From Allosphingosinicella vermicomposti (GTDB lineage: Bacteria > Pseudomonadota > Alphaproteobacteria > Sphingomonadales > Sphingomonadaceae), in contig NZ_PXYJ01000004.1 in the NCBI RefSeq assembly GCF_003012815.1, positions 62,001 to 126,000 on the forward strand: 64,000 bases of DNA, in the 5' to 3' direction. The notes below the pieces were generated by a model. The model ran no database searches. It was not told where the DNA came from and saw only the letters and a list, made by a program, of their open reading frames with translations. Both the position numbers and the translations under genes were made by a program. This document shows, one piece after another, positions 56,221-64,000 of the stretch (within the stretch, counting starts at the first letter, position 1; each line of letters starts with the position of its first letter).

Positions 56221-56966
56221 AGGCAGTCTTTACCGGCGGCGTCGCGGCGCTTGCCCTCGCCCTTGCGGGTTGCGGCGGCGACGCTGATACGAACGGAACG
56301 GCCAGCCTTAACAACGCGGCGCCGCTGGAGCAGATCGCGGCGCCCAACGGCGGCAGCTGGACCGATGTGGTCGAAGCGACGCCGGAAGGCGGCTTCCGCA
56401 TGGGCAACCCCGATGCGCCGGTGAAGCTGGTCGAATTCGGGTCGATGACCTGCAGCCATTGCGCCGCCTTTGCCGAGGAAGGCATTCCGCAGCTTGAAAA
56501 TACGTATGTGAAGTCCGGCCAGGTGAGCCTGGAATTCCGCAACTATGTGCGCGACGGCGCCGACATGGCGGCTTCGCTCCTCGCCCGCTGCAACGGCGCG
56601 ACGCCGTTCTTCAAACTGACCGACCAGATGTTCGCCGCGCAGGAGGAATGGCTGGGCCGCGCTTCGACGATGGATCAGGCGACCCAGCAGCGCCTCGGCT
56701 CCCTGCCGCCGCAGCAGCAGATCGGCGAATATGCGCGCGCCTTGGGCCTCGTCGATTTCGTGAAGATGCGGGGCGTTCCGGAAGGCAAGGCGAATAGCTG
56801 CCTCGCCGACAAGGCGGCGCTCGACAAGTTGATCGAGATCCAGAATGTCGCCAACACTGAATATCGCATTTCAGGAACGCCGGCCTTCCTGATCAACGGC
56901 AATGTCGTGCCTGACGCCGCATCCTGGCAACAGCTTGAGCCTGCGCTGCGGGCGGCGCTGGACTGA
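56217..56966 (+). CDS. DsbA-like thioredoxin-fold lipoprotein, copy 1
   Basis: A 249-residue protein with lipobox LALAGC (MKAVFTGGVAALALALAGC). The thioredoxin domain has the active site TCSHC in GSMTCSHCAAFAEEGIPQLENTYV, then FRNYVRDGADMAASLLARC and a cis-Pro block ISGTPAFLINGN. It should act as a periplasmic dithiol oxidase or isomerase on secreted proteins. Its start overlaps the DciA-like stop (ATGA). It is a tandem paralog of the next gene. Confidence 0.9.
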   Translation: MKAVFTGGVAALALALAGCGGDADTNGTASLNNAAPLEQIAAPNGGSWTDVVEATPEGGFRMGNPDAPVKLVEFGSMTCSHCAAFAEEGIPQLENTYVKSGQVSLEFRNYVRDGADMAASLLARCNGATPFFKLTDQMFAAQEEWLGRASTMDQATQQRLGSLPPQQQIGEYARALGLVDFVKMRGVPEGKANSCLADKAALDKLIEIQNVANTEYRISGTPAFLINGNVVPDAASWQQLEPALRAALD

Positions 56967-57682
56967 TGGGCGCGCGCCTAATCGCGGCGGCTTTCGGCGC
57001 GGTAGCGCTGGTGGCCGCCGGGCCCGCCGTCGCCCAGACGAAGAAGGCAGCGCCCAAGGCTGCGGCGCAGCGCGACTGGTCGCGAGCGGTTGCCACGACG
57101 CCGGACGGCGGCTTTCGCGTCGGCAATCCGGCGGCGAAGGTGAAGGTCGTCGAGCTTGGATCGCTGACCTGCGGCCATTGCGCGCATTTCGCGGAAGAAG
57201 GCTACCCCAAGCTCCTTCAAAATTATGTGAAGTCGGGCAGGGTGAACTTCGAATTCCGCAATTATATCCGCGATCCCTATGACATGGCGGCGGCGCTGGT
57301 GAGCCGCTGCGCCGGACCAAAGGATTATTTCGCGGTCACCGACGCCCTGTTCGCCGGGCAGACCGAATGGGTGAACAAGCTTCGCACGATGAATCCGGAC
57401 GAGCGCAAGCGGATCACCGACATGGTGCCCGCGCAAGGCATGCCGCTGATCGCCGACGCGGCGGGGCTGCAGGCCTATGCCGCAAAGGGCAATGTCACGC
57501 CCGCCGCCGCCAAGGCCTGCCTCACCAGCCAGGCGGAGATCGACCGGCTGCTGACGATGCGCAAGACCGCGATCGACGTGCACAATCTCGAATATACGCC
57601 CACCTTCCTCATCAACGGGAAGAAGGTGGATGCGAGTGACTGGTCCGCGCTTGAGCCTTTGATCAAGGCGGCGGGCGGCTGA
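56966..57682 (+). CDS. DsbA-like thioredoxin-fold protein, copy 2
   Basis: A 238-residue secreted protein (MGARLIAAAFGAVALVAAGPAVAQ signal). Active site TCGHC in GSLTCGHCAHFAEEGYPKLLQNYV, FRNYIRDPYDMAAALVSRC, and the cis-Pro block YTPTFLINGK. Unlike copy 1 it has a signal-peptidase-I signal rather than a lipobox, so one is membrane-bound and the other free. The CxxC dipeptides differ (SH versus GH), which can shift redox potential. TGATG coupling with copy 1; smc follows 21 bases later. Confidence 0.9.
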   Translation: MGARLIAAAFGAVALVAAGPAVAQTKKAAPKAAAQRDWSRAVATTPDGGFRVGNPAAKVKVVELGSLTCGHCAHFAEEGYPKLLQNYVKSGRVNFEFRNYIRDPYDMAAALVSRCAGPKDYFAVTDALFAGQTEWVNKLRTMNPDERKRITDMVPAQGMPLIADAAGLQAYAAKGNVTPAAAKACLTSQAEIDRLLTMRKTAIDVHNLEYTPTFLINGKKVDASDWSALEPLIKAAGG

Positions 57683-57703
57683 CCTGAAGGAGGCTGAGCG
57701 CGG

Positions 57704-60700
57704 GTGCAGATAAAGCGGATCAAGCTTTCGGGCTTCAAAAGCTTTGTCGAACCCGCCGAGCTGCGCATCGAGCCCGGCCTGACCGGCGTCGTCGGACCCA
57801 ATGGCTGCGGCAAATCCAATGTGCTGGAAGCGATTCGCTGGGTGATGGGGGAATCGAGCCCCAAATCGATGCGCGGCAGCGGCATGGAGGACGTGATCTT
57901 CGCGGGCACAGCGTCCCGCGCCGCGCGCGACTTCGCCGAAGTTTCATTGCTTGTCGATGGTGCCGCCCAGCATGACGGCGAGGTGGAAGTCACCCGCCGG
58001 ATCGAGCGCGGGGCGGGTTCGGCCTATCGCCTGAACGGCAGGGACGTGCGGGCGAAGGACGTTTCGCTCCTCTTCGCCGATGCGGCGACCGGCGCCCACT
58101 CCCCTGCCCTTGTTAGCCAGAACAGGATCGGCGCGATCATCGCGGCCAAGCCCACCGAACGGCGGCAGATGCTGGAGGAAGCAGCGGGGATTGCGGGCCT
58201 TCATGTCCGCCGCAAGGATGCCGAGCAGAAGTTACGGGCGGCCGAAGCGAACCTCACGCGATTGGACGAACTGCTCGGCGACATGGAGCAGCGCGCGGCG
58301 GCGTTGAAGCGGCAGGCGCGGGCGGCGGAACGCTACCGGAAACTGTCCGATGATATCCGGACTACCGAAGGGCGGCTGATCTTCGCGCGCTGGCGGGAAG
58401 CGGCGGCGGCGGCCGATGCCGCCAAGATCGAGGCGGACAGAGCGGTCGCGGCGGTGGACAAAGCGGCGGAAGCCCAGCGCGGCGCGGCGGCCTATCAGGC
58501 GCAGGCGGCCACCCTGCTCGCCGAGCGACGCAAGGCGGCGCTGGCTGCGCGGGACGAGGCGACGGCGCTGGGGCACAAATTGACGGCGCTGAAATCGGAG
58601 CGCGATCAGGTCGGGCGGCGGATCGCCGATCTCGCCAAACGCCGCGAGACGCTGGCGAGCGACCGGGCGCGCGAGGCGGCGCTTGGCGAGGATGCCAAGG
58701 CGGCGCTGGCACGGCTTTCCGAGGAAATGGAAGCGCTTGACCAGCGCATTGCGGAGACCGAAGCCGCGCGGGCGACGATCGACGAGCGCAGCATCGCGCT
58801 TGAGGATGCGGCGCGCGAGGCCGAGCAGGCTTTGGGCAAGGCGCGGGCGGAGCAAGCCGGGGAGCAAGCCGAAGCGCGGGTCGCGGGCGCGGCGCTGGAA
58901 CAGGCGCGGGCGCGGCTCGCCCGGGCCGAAGCGGAAGCGGCGCGGCTGCAGGAACAGCTCGCCGCGCTTGGCGACGAAGGGCCTTTGGTCGAGGCGCGAC
59001 GCGCGGCGCGGGCGAAGCGCGAGGCGGCGGAACAGGCGTTGGAAGAGGCGCAGCGCAGGATCGTCGAGGCCGAGGCGGCGCGACAGGCAGCGGCGGCGGC
59101 GCGCGATCAAGCCGAAAGCGACGGCGCGGCGGCGCGGGCGGCTTTGGCCGCGCTGGAATCGGAAGCGCGGGCGCTCGCCAAGGCGGTGGAAGCGGCGGGC
59201 GCCGACAAAGCGATCGATCATGTGAAGGCGGCGCCGGGCTTTGAACGGGCGCTGGCAGCGGCGCTTGGCGATGATCTTGAGGCGAGAATCGCCGACTGGA
59301 CCGGCGGGGGCGACGGGAAGGGCGATGCGGGCCTCCCCAAGGGTGCGATCCCGCTGATCGACAAGGTGGAGGCGCCGGATGCACTTCGCCGCCGCCTTGC
59401 ACAGATCGGCGTGATGGAGGCGGATGACGGCACCCTCCCCCTCGCACCCGGCCAAAGGCTGGTGACGCGCGACGGCCGGATGCGACGCTGGGACGGCTTC
59501 GTCACGCAAGGGACGGGCGCGGCGGCGGCGGAGCGGCTGATCCGGCTCAACCGCCTGGCCGAGATCGAGGCGGCGCGCCCGGGCGCGGAGGCGAAGGTCG
59601 AGGAAGCGCAGGCGCGGATCGAGGCGACGCTGGCCAAGGCGCAGGCGGCGCGCGAGGCGGTCGAGGCCGGGCGACGTGCGGAGGCCGAAGCGGGCGCCGC
59701 GATCCGGGAAGCGGGGCGCGAGGAAGATGCGGCCAATGTCGCGATCGAGCGGCTCGACGTGAAGCGGACAGGGATTGCGGAGCGGCTGACGCTGGTCGAA
59801 GCCGATGTCGGCGAGGCGCAGGCGGCGGCGCGGGCGGCGGAGCAAGCGGTGACGGCCCTTCCCGATGCGGCGGCGACCGAGGCGCGGGTCGCGGATTTGC
59901 GGGGGAAAGCGGAGGAGGCGCAGGGCGCGCTCGCCGATATTCGCGCGGAGGCGGCGACCCATGCGCGGAATTTGAGCAGCGACCGGCTGCGCACCGACGC
60001 GGCGGGCAGGGAAATGGCCGACTGGACCGCGCGCGCGGGCCAGGCCGAGCAGCGACACGCCGATATGGGCCGCCGCATCGAGGAAGCGGAGGAAGAGGCA
60101 CTCGTCCTCGCCGGGGCGCCAGAGCGGCTGGCGGAGCGGATTGGGGAGTTGGAGCGCGACTATGAAGCCACGCGGACCGGCGCGGATGCGGCGATGGCGG
60201 CGGAACGCGAGGCCGAGGCGGCTTTGCGCGAAACCGAACAAAGGCTGTCGGACGTGGGCGAGGCCTTGTCCATCGCGCGCGAGGCGCGGGCGGGCGCGGT
60301 GGCGCGGCATGAAAATCAGGAGATGCGGCGCATCGAAATGGGCCGGATTTCGGGCGAGCGCTTCGAATGCCCGCCGCCTTTGCTGCCCGAAAGGGCCGGG
60401 TTTGACGCGGAGACGGTGAAGGAAGCGGCGCGCGAATCCTCGGATCTCGAACGGCTGACCATGGACCGTGAACGGCTGGGGCCGGTGAACCTCATCGCCG
60501 AGCAGGAATTGAACGAGCTGGAGGAAGGCCGCACGACATCCGCCGCTGAGCGCGAGGAATTGGGCCTCGCCATCCACCGGCTGCGCGGATCGATCGGCAG
60601 TTTGAACCGCGAAGGGCGGGCGCGGCTGCTGGCGGCGTTCGAGGCGGTGAACGGCCATTTCCAGAGCCTGTTCACGACCCTGTTCGAAGGGGGCGCCGCG

Positions 60701-61102
60701 CATCTCGAACTCGTGGAATCGGACGATCCGCTGGAGGCGGGCCTTGAGATCATGGCGCAGCCGCCGGGGAAGAAATTGTCGACTTTGACCCTGCTGTCGG
60801 GCGGGGAACAGGCGCTGACGGCGGTGGCTTTGATCTTCGCCCTGTTCCTCACCAATCCGGCTCCGATCTGCGTGCTCGATGAAGTGGACGCGCCGCTGGA
60901 CGATGCGAATATCGAGCGTTTCTGCGACTTGCTCGACCGGATGACGGCGGAGACGGATACGCGCTATCTGATCGTCACGCACAATGCGGTGACGATGAGC
61001 CGGATGCACCGATTGTTCGGCGTCACCATGATCGAGCGGGGCGTGAGCCGGCTGGTGAGTGTGGATTTGGGCGGTGCGGAGAAATTGTTGGCGGCGGAGT
61101 AG
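57704..61102 (+). CDS. smc: chromosome segregation protein SMC
   Basis: A 1132-residue ATPase starting at GTG: VQIKRIKLSGFKSFVEPAELR. Walker A is GPNGCGKSN (about residues 29-37), followed by a long coiled coil extremely rich in Ala/Glu/Arg, a hinge at about 490-620 (GAIPLIDKVEAPDALRRRL), the return coil, the ABC signature LLSGGEQALTA and Walker B VLDEVDAPLDD near the end. It compacts and orients chromosomes with ScpA and ScpB. The preceding AGGAGG supports the GTG start. Confidence 0.96.
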   Translation: MQIKRIKLSGFKSFVEPAELRIEPGLTGVVGPNGCGKSNVLEAIRWVMGESSPKSMRGSGMEDVIFAGTASRAARDFAEVSLLVDGAAQHDGEVEVTRRIERGAGSAYRLNGRDVRAKDVSLLFADAATGAHSPALVSQNRIGAIIAAKPTERRQMLEEAAGIAGLHVRRKDAEQKLRAAEANLTRLDELLGDMEQRAAALKRQARAAERYRKLSDDIRTTEGRLIFARWREAAAAADAAKIEADRAVAAVDKAAEAQRGAAAYQAQAATLLAERRKAALAARDEATALGHKLTALKSERDQVGRRIADLAKRRETLASDRAREAALGEDAKAALARLSEEMEALDQRIAETEAARATIDERSIALEDAAREAEQALGKARAEQAGEQAEARVAGAALEQARARLARAEAEAARLQEQLAALGDEGPLVEARRAARAKREAAEQALEEAQRRIVEAEAARQAAAAARDQAESDGAAARAALAALESEARALAKAVEAAGADKAIDHVKAAPGFERALAAALGDDLEARIADWTGGGDGKGDAGLPKGAIPLIDKVEAPDALRRRLAQIGVMEADDGTLPLAPGQRLVTRDGRMRRWDGFVTQGTGAAAAERLIRLNRLAEIEAARPGAEAKVEEAQARIEATLAKAQAAREAVEAGRRAEAEAGAAIREAGREEDAANVAIERLDVKRTGIAERLTLVEADVGEAQAAARAAEQAVTALPDAAATEARVADLRGKAEEAQGALADIRAEAATHARNLSSDRLRTDAAGREMADWTARAGQAEQRHADMGRRIEEAEEEALVLAGAPERLAERIGELERDYEATRTGADAAMAAEREAEAALRETEQRLSDVGEALSIAREARAGAVARHENQEMRRIEMGRISGERFECPPPLLPERAGFDAETVKEAARESSDLERLTMDRERLGPVNLIAEQELNELEEGRTTSAAEREELGLAIHRLRGSIGSLNREGRARLLAAFEAVNGHFQSLFTTLFEGGAAHLELVESDDPLEAGLEIMAQPPGKKLSTLTLLSGGEQALTAVALIFALFLTNPAPICVLDEVDAPLDDANIERFCDLLDRMTAETDTRYLIVTHNAVTMSRMHRLFGVTMIERGVSRLVSVDLGGAEKLLAAE

Positions 61103-61117
61103 GTTCTACCCTTCCTT

Positions 61118-61225
61118 CCCCTCCCCCTTGATGGGGGAGGTCGGGTGGGGGTGATCTACGACGTAGAGCGCTGACTTTTCCGGAGACATCACCCCCACCC
61201 AACCCTCCCCCATCAAGGGGGAGGG
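61118..61225. repeat. long palindromic repeat, CCCTCCCCCTTGATGGGGGAGG, orientation B
   Basis: A 108-base element that is the reverse complement of the copy at 28190: arms CCCTCCCCCTTGATGGGGGAGG and CCCTCCCCCATCAAGGGGGAGGG, inner arms GGTGGGGGTGAT/ATCACCCCCACC, and centre CTACGACGTAGAGCGCTGACTTTTCCGGAGAC. It lies between smc and the convergent ypfJ gene. Confidence 0.9.
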
Positions 61226-61234
61226 CTTTTAGGC

Positions 61235-62119
61235 TTAGGCAGCCTTCTGGAAGGTGTCGCACACCGCCGGGTCGCCGCTTTCGAGGCCTTTCTTCAGCCA
61301 TTCCATGCGCTGCGCGGACGTGCCGTGGGTGAAGCTTTCGGGGACGACGCGGCCTTGCGACTGTTTCTGGAGGGTGTCGTCGCCGATGGCGGAAGCTGCG
61401 GTCATGCCTTCTTCGACGTCGCCGGGCTCCAGCCGCGCGCGGTTGCGGGCGGCCCAGACGCCGGCATAGCAATCGGCCTGAAGCTCGACGCGGACCTGGA
61501 TGGCATTGCCCTCGGCCGGCGAGACGGCCTGCTGGGCGCGGCTCGCTTCGCCAAGCGTGCCGGTGAGATATTGGATGTGGTGGCCCACTTCATGCGCGAT
61601 CACATAGGCCTGCGCGAAATCGCCCGCCGCGCCGAAGCGATTGCGAAGCTCGTCATAGAAATTCGTATCGAGGTAGATGGCATTGTCGGTCGGGCAGTAG
61701 AAAGGCCCCATCGCCGATTGGGCGATGCCGCAGCCCGACTGGCCGGTGCCGCCGTAGAAATTGAACTGGGCGGGCCGATAGGTCTGGCCGCGTTCCCGAA
61801 AGATGCCCGCCCACGTATCTTCGGTATTGGCCAGAACCTGGCAGGAGAAGCGGCTTTCCTGATCAACCGCACAGGCCTGCGCCGCATTGTTGCCACCGCT
61901 CGCCACACGCTGCGTGCCGGTGCCCCCGCCGCCGAACGGGTTCATGCCGAAGAGCATGGCGCCGATGACGAGCACGATGATGCCGCCAATGCCGAAGCGG
62001 CTGGCGACGAGGCCGAAGAGCAGGCCGAAAATGCCGCCGCCCCCGCCGCCTATTCCGCCGAAACTCTGGCCGCGCTGGTCGCCGACATTGCTGCTGGTGC
62101 GGTAATCGTCGAGGCGCAT
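61235..62119 (-). CDS. ypfJ: YpfJ-family neutral zinc metallopeptidase
   Basis: A 294-residue protein starting MRLDDYRTSSNVGDQRGQSFGGIGG, with a Gly-rich N-terminus, one membrane segment (FGIGGIIVLVIGAMLFGMNPFGG), then the Zn_peptidase domain: FYGGTGQSGCGIAQSAMGPFYCP, FDQAYVIAHEVGHHIQ-like FAQAYVIAHEVGHHIQYLTG (HEVGH zinc motif), and LQADCYAGVWA. The longer frame upstream of 62119 is antisense to the dehydrogenase gene and not needed. Substrates are unknown. It converges with smc. Confidence 0.93.
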   Translation of the reverse strand: MRLDDYRTSSNVGDQRGQSFGGIGGGGGGIFGLLFGLVASRFGIGGIIVLVIGAMLFGMNPFGGGGTGTQRVASGGNNAAQACAVDQESRFSCQVLANTEDTWAGIFRERGQTYRPAQFNFYGGTGQSGCGIAQSAMGPFYCPTDNAIYLDTNFYDELRNRFGAAGDFAQAYVIAHEVGHHIQYLTGTLGEASRAQQAVSPAEGNAIQVRVELQADCYAGVWAARNRARLEPGDVEEGMTAASAIGDDTLQKQSQGRVVPESFTHGTSAQRMEWLKKGLESGDPAVCDTFQKAA

Positions 62120-62248
62120 GGGGAAATCTCCTGATCCGATGTCCGCCTTCAATGCTTTCGCGGGCGTGCCGGTTGCATTTGCGGACGCGGCGGCCAAAGA
62201 TGCTGCTTGATCGTTCCGCCATAGAGCGGAGCTTGAAAGGGAGTGCGC

Positions 62249-63031
62249 ATGTTTCTGAAGGGCAAGACGGCGATCGTGACGGGCTCCACTTCCGGCATCG
62301 GGCTTGCCTGCGCGCGGGCATTGGCCAGCGAGGGCGCGAATGTCGTCCTGAACGGGTTTGGTGATCCGGGCGAGATCGAGGCGATCCGGGCGGAGCTGGA
62401 AGCCGCGAGCGGCGGAACGGTGCGCTATAATGGAGCGGACCTCACCAAAGCCGAGGCGATTGCGGCCTTGATGGCGGAAGCGGACGATCTTGGCGGCGCG
62501 GACATCCTGATCAACAATGCCGGGATGCAGCATGTCGCGCCGGTCGATCAATTTCCGGTCGAAAAATGGGATTTGATCCTGGCCCTGAACCTGAGCGCCG
62601 TCTTCCATACCACCCGCCTTGCGCTGCCGGGCATGAAGGCGAAGGGCTGGGGTCGCGTGATCAATACGGCTTCTGCGCACAGCCTGGTCGCGAGCCCCAA
62701 CAAATCCGCCTATGTCGCGGCGAAGCATGGCGTTGCGGGCTTCACCAAGGCGGTGGCGCTGGAAGCCGCGCAAAGCGGCGTGACGGTGAATTGCATCAGC
62801 CCGGGCTATGTGTGGACGCCGCTCGTCGAGAACCAGATTCCCGACACGATGAAGGCGCGGAACCTGACGCGGGAGCAAGTGGTGAACGACGTGCTGCTCG
62901 CCGCTCAGCCGACCAAGCAGTTCGTCACCGTCGATCAGGTCGCGGCCCTCGCCTTGTTCCTGTGCAAGGATGAAGCGGCGTCGATCACCGGCACGAACAT
63001 TTGCATGGACGGCGGGTGGACGGCGCAATGA
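62249..63031 (+). CDS. 3-hydroxybutyrate dehydrogenase-like SDR
   Basis: A 260-residue protein starting MFLKGKTAIVTGSTSGIGLACARALASEGANVVLNGFGD. The glycine motif TGSTSGIG, NNAGMQHV, the catalytic Ser (NTASAHSLVAS), Tyr-x3-Lys (YVAAKHG) and PGYVWTPLVENQIPDTMKARN follow the BdhA pattern closely, including GFGDPGEIEA. It would oxidise (R)-3-hydroxybutyrate to acetoacetate in PHB turnover. ATG 62249 follows AAAGGGAG by about 6 bases. The next gene overlaps its stop. Confidence 0.87.
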   Translation: MFLKGKTAIVTGSTSGIGLACARALASEGANVVLNGFGDPGEIEAIRAELEAASGGTVRYNGADLTKAEAIAALMAEADDLGGADILINNAGMQHVAPVDQFPVEKWDLILALNLSAVFHTTRLALPGMKAKGWGRVINTASAHSLVASPNKSAYVAAKHGVAGFTKAVALEAAQSGVTVNCISPGYVWTPLVENQIPDTMKARNLTREQVVNDVLLAAQPTKQFVTVDQVAALALFLCKDEAASITGTNICMDGGWTAQ

Positions 63032-63642
63032 TGATCGGCTTCCTCGCTTTCGCCGTTGCATGCAGCGCCGCTCAGGATGGCGAGAACCAGCCTTGCACGA
63101 ATGCGGCGCTGGCGGGCAGTGAGTGGCGTGTGCAGGCGACGGAAGACGATCGCGACCGGCTGCGTCGCTGGCGATCCGCCTTTGTCGAGGGCCTGACGCA
63201 AGCGCGTGCCGAAGGGCATGGGGCGGCGATCGCGGCGGAAGGCGCGCTCCTCGATCCCGATGCCGCCATCCCCTTCGTGGACATCCCGCCAGGCGATTAT
63301 CGCTGCCGCACGCTGAAGGTCGGCGGCGCGTACCTCTCCTATGTCGCCTATCCCTATTTCAACTGCCGCATCCACAAGGCGGATGGGAAAATGCATTTCA
63401 CCACGCTCGACGGGTCGCAGCGGCCGATCGGCATCCTCTACCCGGACGGCGACACGCGGCGCATCTTCCTTGGCACATTGCAGCTTGGCGATGAGCAGCG
63501 CAGCTTCCGCTACGGCGATGATCGCGAGCGCGACATGGCCGGCATATTGGATCGGCTGGATGAGCGGCGCTGGCGCTTGCTGTTGCCCTATCCGCGTTTT
63601 GAATCGACCATCGACGTGATCGAAATCGTACCGGGGGAGTGA
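63028..63642 (+). CDS. DUF4893 secreted protein
   Basis: A 204-residue protein starting MMIGFLAFAVACSAAQ (short signal sequence). WRVQATEDDRDRLRRWRSAFVEGLTQARAEG, DIPPGDYRCRTLKVGG, YPYFNCRIHKADGKMHFTTLDGSQRPIGILYPD and ERDMAGILDRLDERRWRLLLPYPRFESTIDVIEIVP match DUF4893, a sphingomonad and caulobacter family of unknown function. Three cysteines beyond the signal (PC, YRC, FNC) may pair. It overlaps the dehydrogenase by 4 bases (ATGA), and the next gene starts 5 bases after its stop. Confidence 0.87.
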   Translation: MMIGFLAFAVACSAAQDGENQPCTNAALAGSEWRVQATEDDRDRLRRWRSAFVEGLTQARAEGHGAAIAAEGALLDPDAAIPFVDIPPGDYRCRTLKVGGAYLSYVAYPYFNCRIHKADGKMHFTTLDGSQRPIGILYPDGDTRRIFLGTLQLGDEQRSFRYGDDRERDMAGILDRLDERRWRLLLPYPRFESTIDVIEIVPGE

Positions 63643-63647
63643 ATGAT

Positions 63648-64000
63648 ATGAAGATGATTGCTGCCTTGCTGGCCTCGGCCATCATCGCCGGGCCGGTTGC
63701 GGCCAGCCCACTTTCCGACGCGGTGAAGAAGGATATGCCGTGGCTTCTAACGCTCTATCGCGACCTTCATGCCAACCCCGAACTCAGCATGGCGGAAGTG
63801 AAAACCTCCGCGAAGCTTGCGGCCGAGGCGAAGAAGCTTGGCTATGACGTGACGACGGGCGTCGGCAAAACGGGCGTCGTCGCGGTGATGAAGAATGGGC
63901 CCGGCCCGGTGCTGCTGATGCGCGCCGACATGGATGGGCTTCCGGTAATCGAGCAGACCGGCCTTCCCTTTGCGAGCAAGGTGCGGGGCACCAGCCTTGC
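63648..64000 (+). CDS. M20-family amidohydrolase/peptidase, exported (partial)
   Basis: The first 117 residues are visible before the window ends. MKMIAALLASAIIAGPVAAS is a signal peptide; YRDLHANPELSMAEVKTS is the opening of M20D amidohydrolases, and LLMRADMDGLPVIEQTGLPFAS contains the first zinc ligand region (RADMDGLP). Such enzymes hydrolyse N-acyl amino acids or peptides in the periplasm. It begins 5 bases after the DUF4893 stop and may be cotranscribed with it. Confidence 0.88.
   Translation, partial: MKMIAALLASAIIAGPVAASPLSDAVKKDMPWLLTLYRDLHANPELSMAEVKTSAKLAAEAKKLGYDVTTGVGKTGVVAVMKNGPGPVLLMRADMDGLPVIEQTGLPFASKVRGTSL

Noticed and set aside
58232-61009. A 925-codon open frame on the minus strand opposite smc
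   Set aside because: It is the antisense shadow of a highly GC-biased Ala/Glu/Arg coiled coil; its product is low-complexity Arg/Leu-rich with no domain, while smc has all motifs.
62249-63061. Longer N-terminal form of the zinc metallopeptidase frame, reaching 63061
   Set aside because: The extension is antisense to the short-chain dehydrogenase; the domain and its start are explained by ATG 62119.

Overview
The window reads as a chromosome segment of a GC-rich alphaproteobacterium, most likely a sphingomonad (Sphingomonadales). This rests on gene content and order (cpoB end-tilS-ftsH; dnaJ-like/yihY/fabI/aroC; mutY-DciA-like-two DsbA-like genes-smc), GC-rich third codon positions, an alphaproteobacterial LexA box (GAAC-N7-GAAC) before uvrA, and a probable serC leader RNA. 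No rRNA, tRNA, insertion sequence, prophage or CRISPR array was found.

Layout. 1-4.8 kb: end of cpoB, an entericidin-like lipoprotein, tilS, an orphan LytS-type kinase, ftsH with a clear terminator. 4.9-12.1 kb: envelope genes, namely a BlaI/BlaR1-like pair with a perfect operator-like dyad, an L,D-transpeptidase, an outer-membrane barrel, small lipoproteins and an M15-like secreted protein. 12.2-18.4 kb: lepA, then an accessory patch with ccdAB (apparently leaderless ccdA), an AT-richer ParB/Srx-like gene, and the first of two paralogous HTH-like proteins whose start codon sits inside an inverted repeat. 18.5-28.1 kb: stress and small envelope proteins, a GNAT, a PAP2 protein with an altered motif, an M1 aminopeptidase lipoprotein, a GGDEF-EAL protein, a membrane cytochrome c, a frameshifted DUF1801 gene, a LOG protein and an extensin-like protein. 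28.2-36.9 kb: serC-serA, an HWE kinase, and LexA-box-controlled uvrA, which carries a palindromic repeat inserted in frame. 36.9-40.7 kb: a second accessory patch with an AT-richer three-gene unit (GHKL ATPase, STAS-like protein, membrane protein) and the second start-hairpin paralog, fused in frame to a GNAT domain. 40.9-50.5 kb: a secreted protein of unknown role, a glyoxalase remnant, cytochrome c, OsmC, the tightly overlapping pdxH-fieF-phzF unit, then a DnaJ-like co-chaperone, yihY, fabI, aroC, a tautomerase and an acylphosphatase. 50.6-64 kb: a methyltransferase, purA, a DNA methyltransferase carrying a PD-(D/E)xK-like tail, mutY divergent from the DciA-like/DsbA/DsbA/smc run, ypfJ, a 3-hydroxybutyrate dehydrogenase-like SDR, a DUF4893 protein and the start of an M20 amidohydrolase.

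A dominant feature is the density of palindromic intergenic repeats (at least six sequence families, around twenty copies). They sit mostly between genes, sometimes supply a gene's stop codon (tilS, PAP2), and once interrupt a coding sequence without breaking it (uvrA). The best candidates for something undescribed are the ATPase/STAS-like/membrane triad at 36.9-38.9 kb, the start-codon-hairpin paralog family, and the methyltransferase-nuclease-like fusion.
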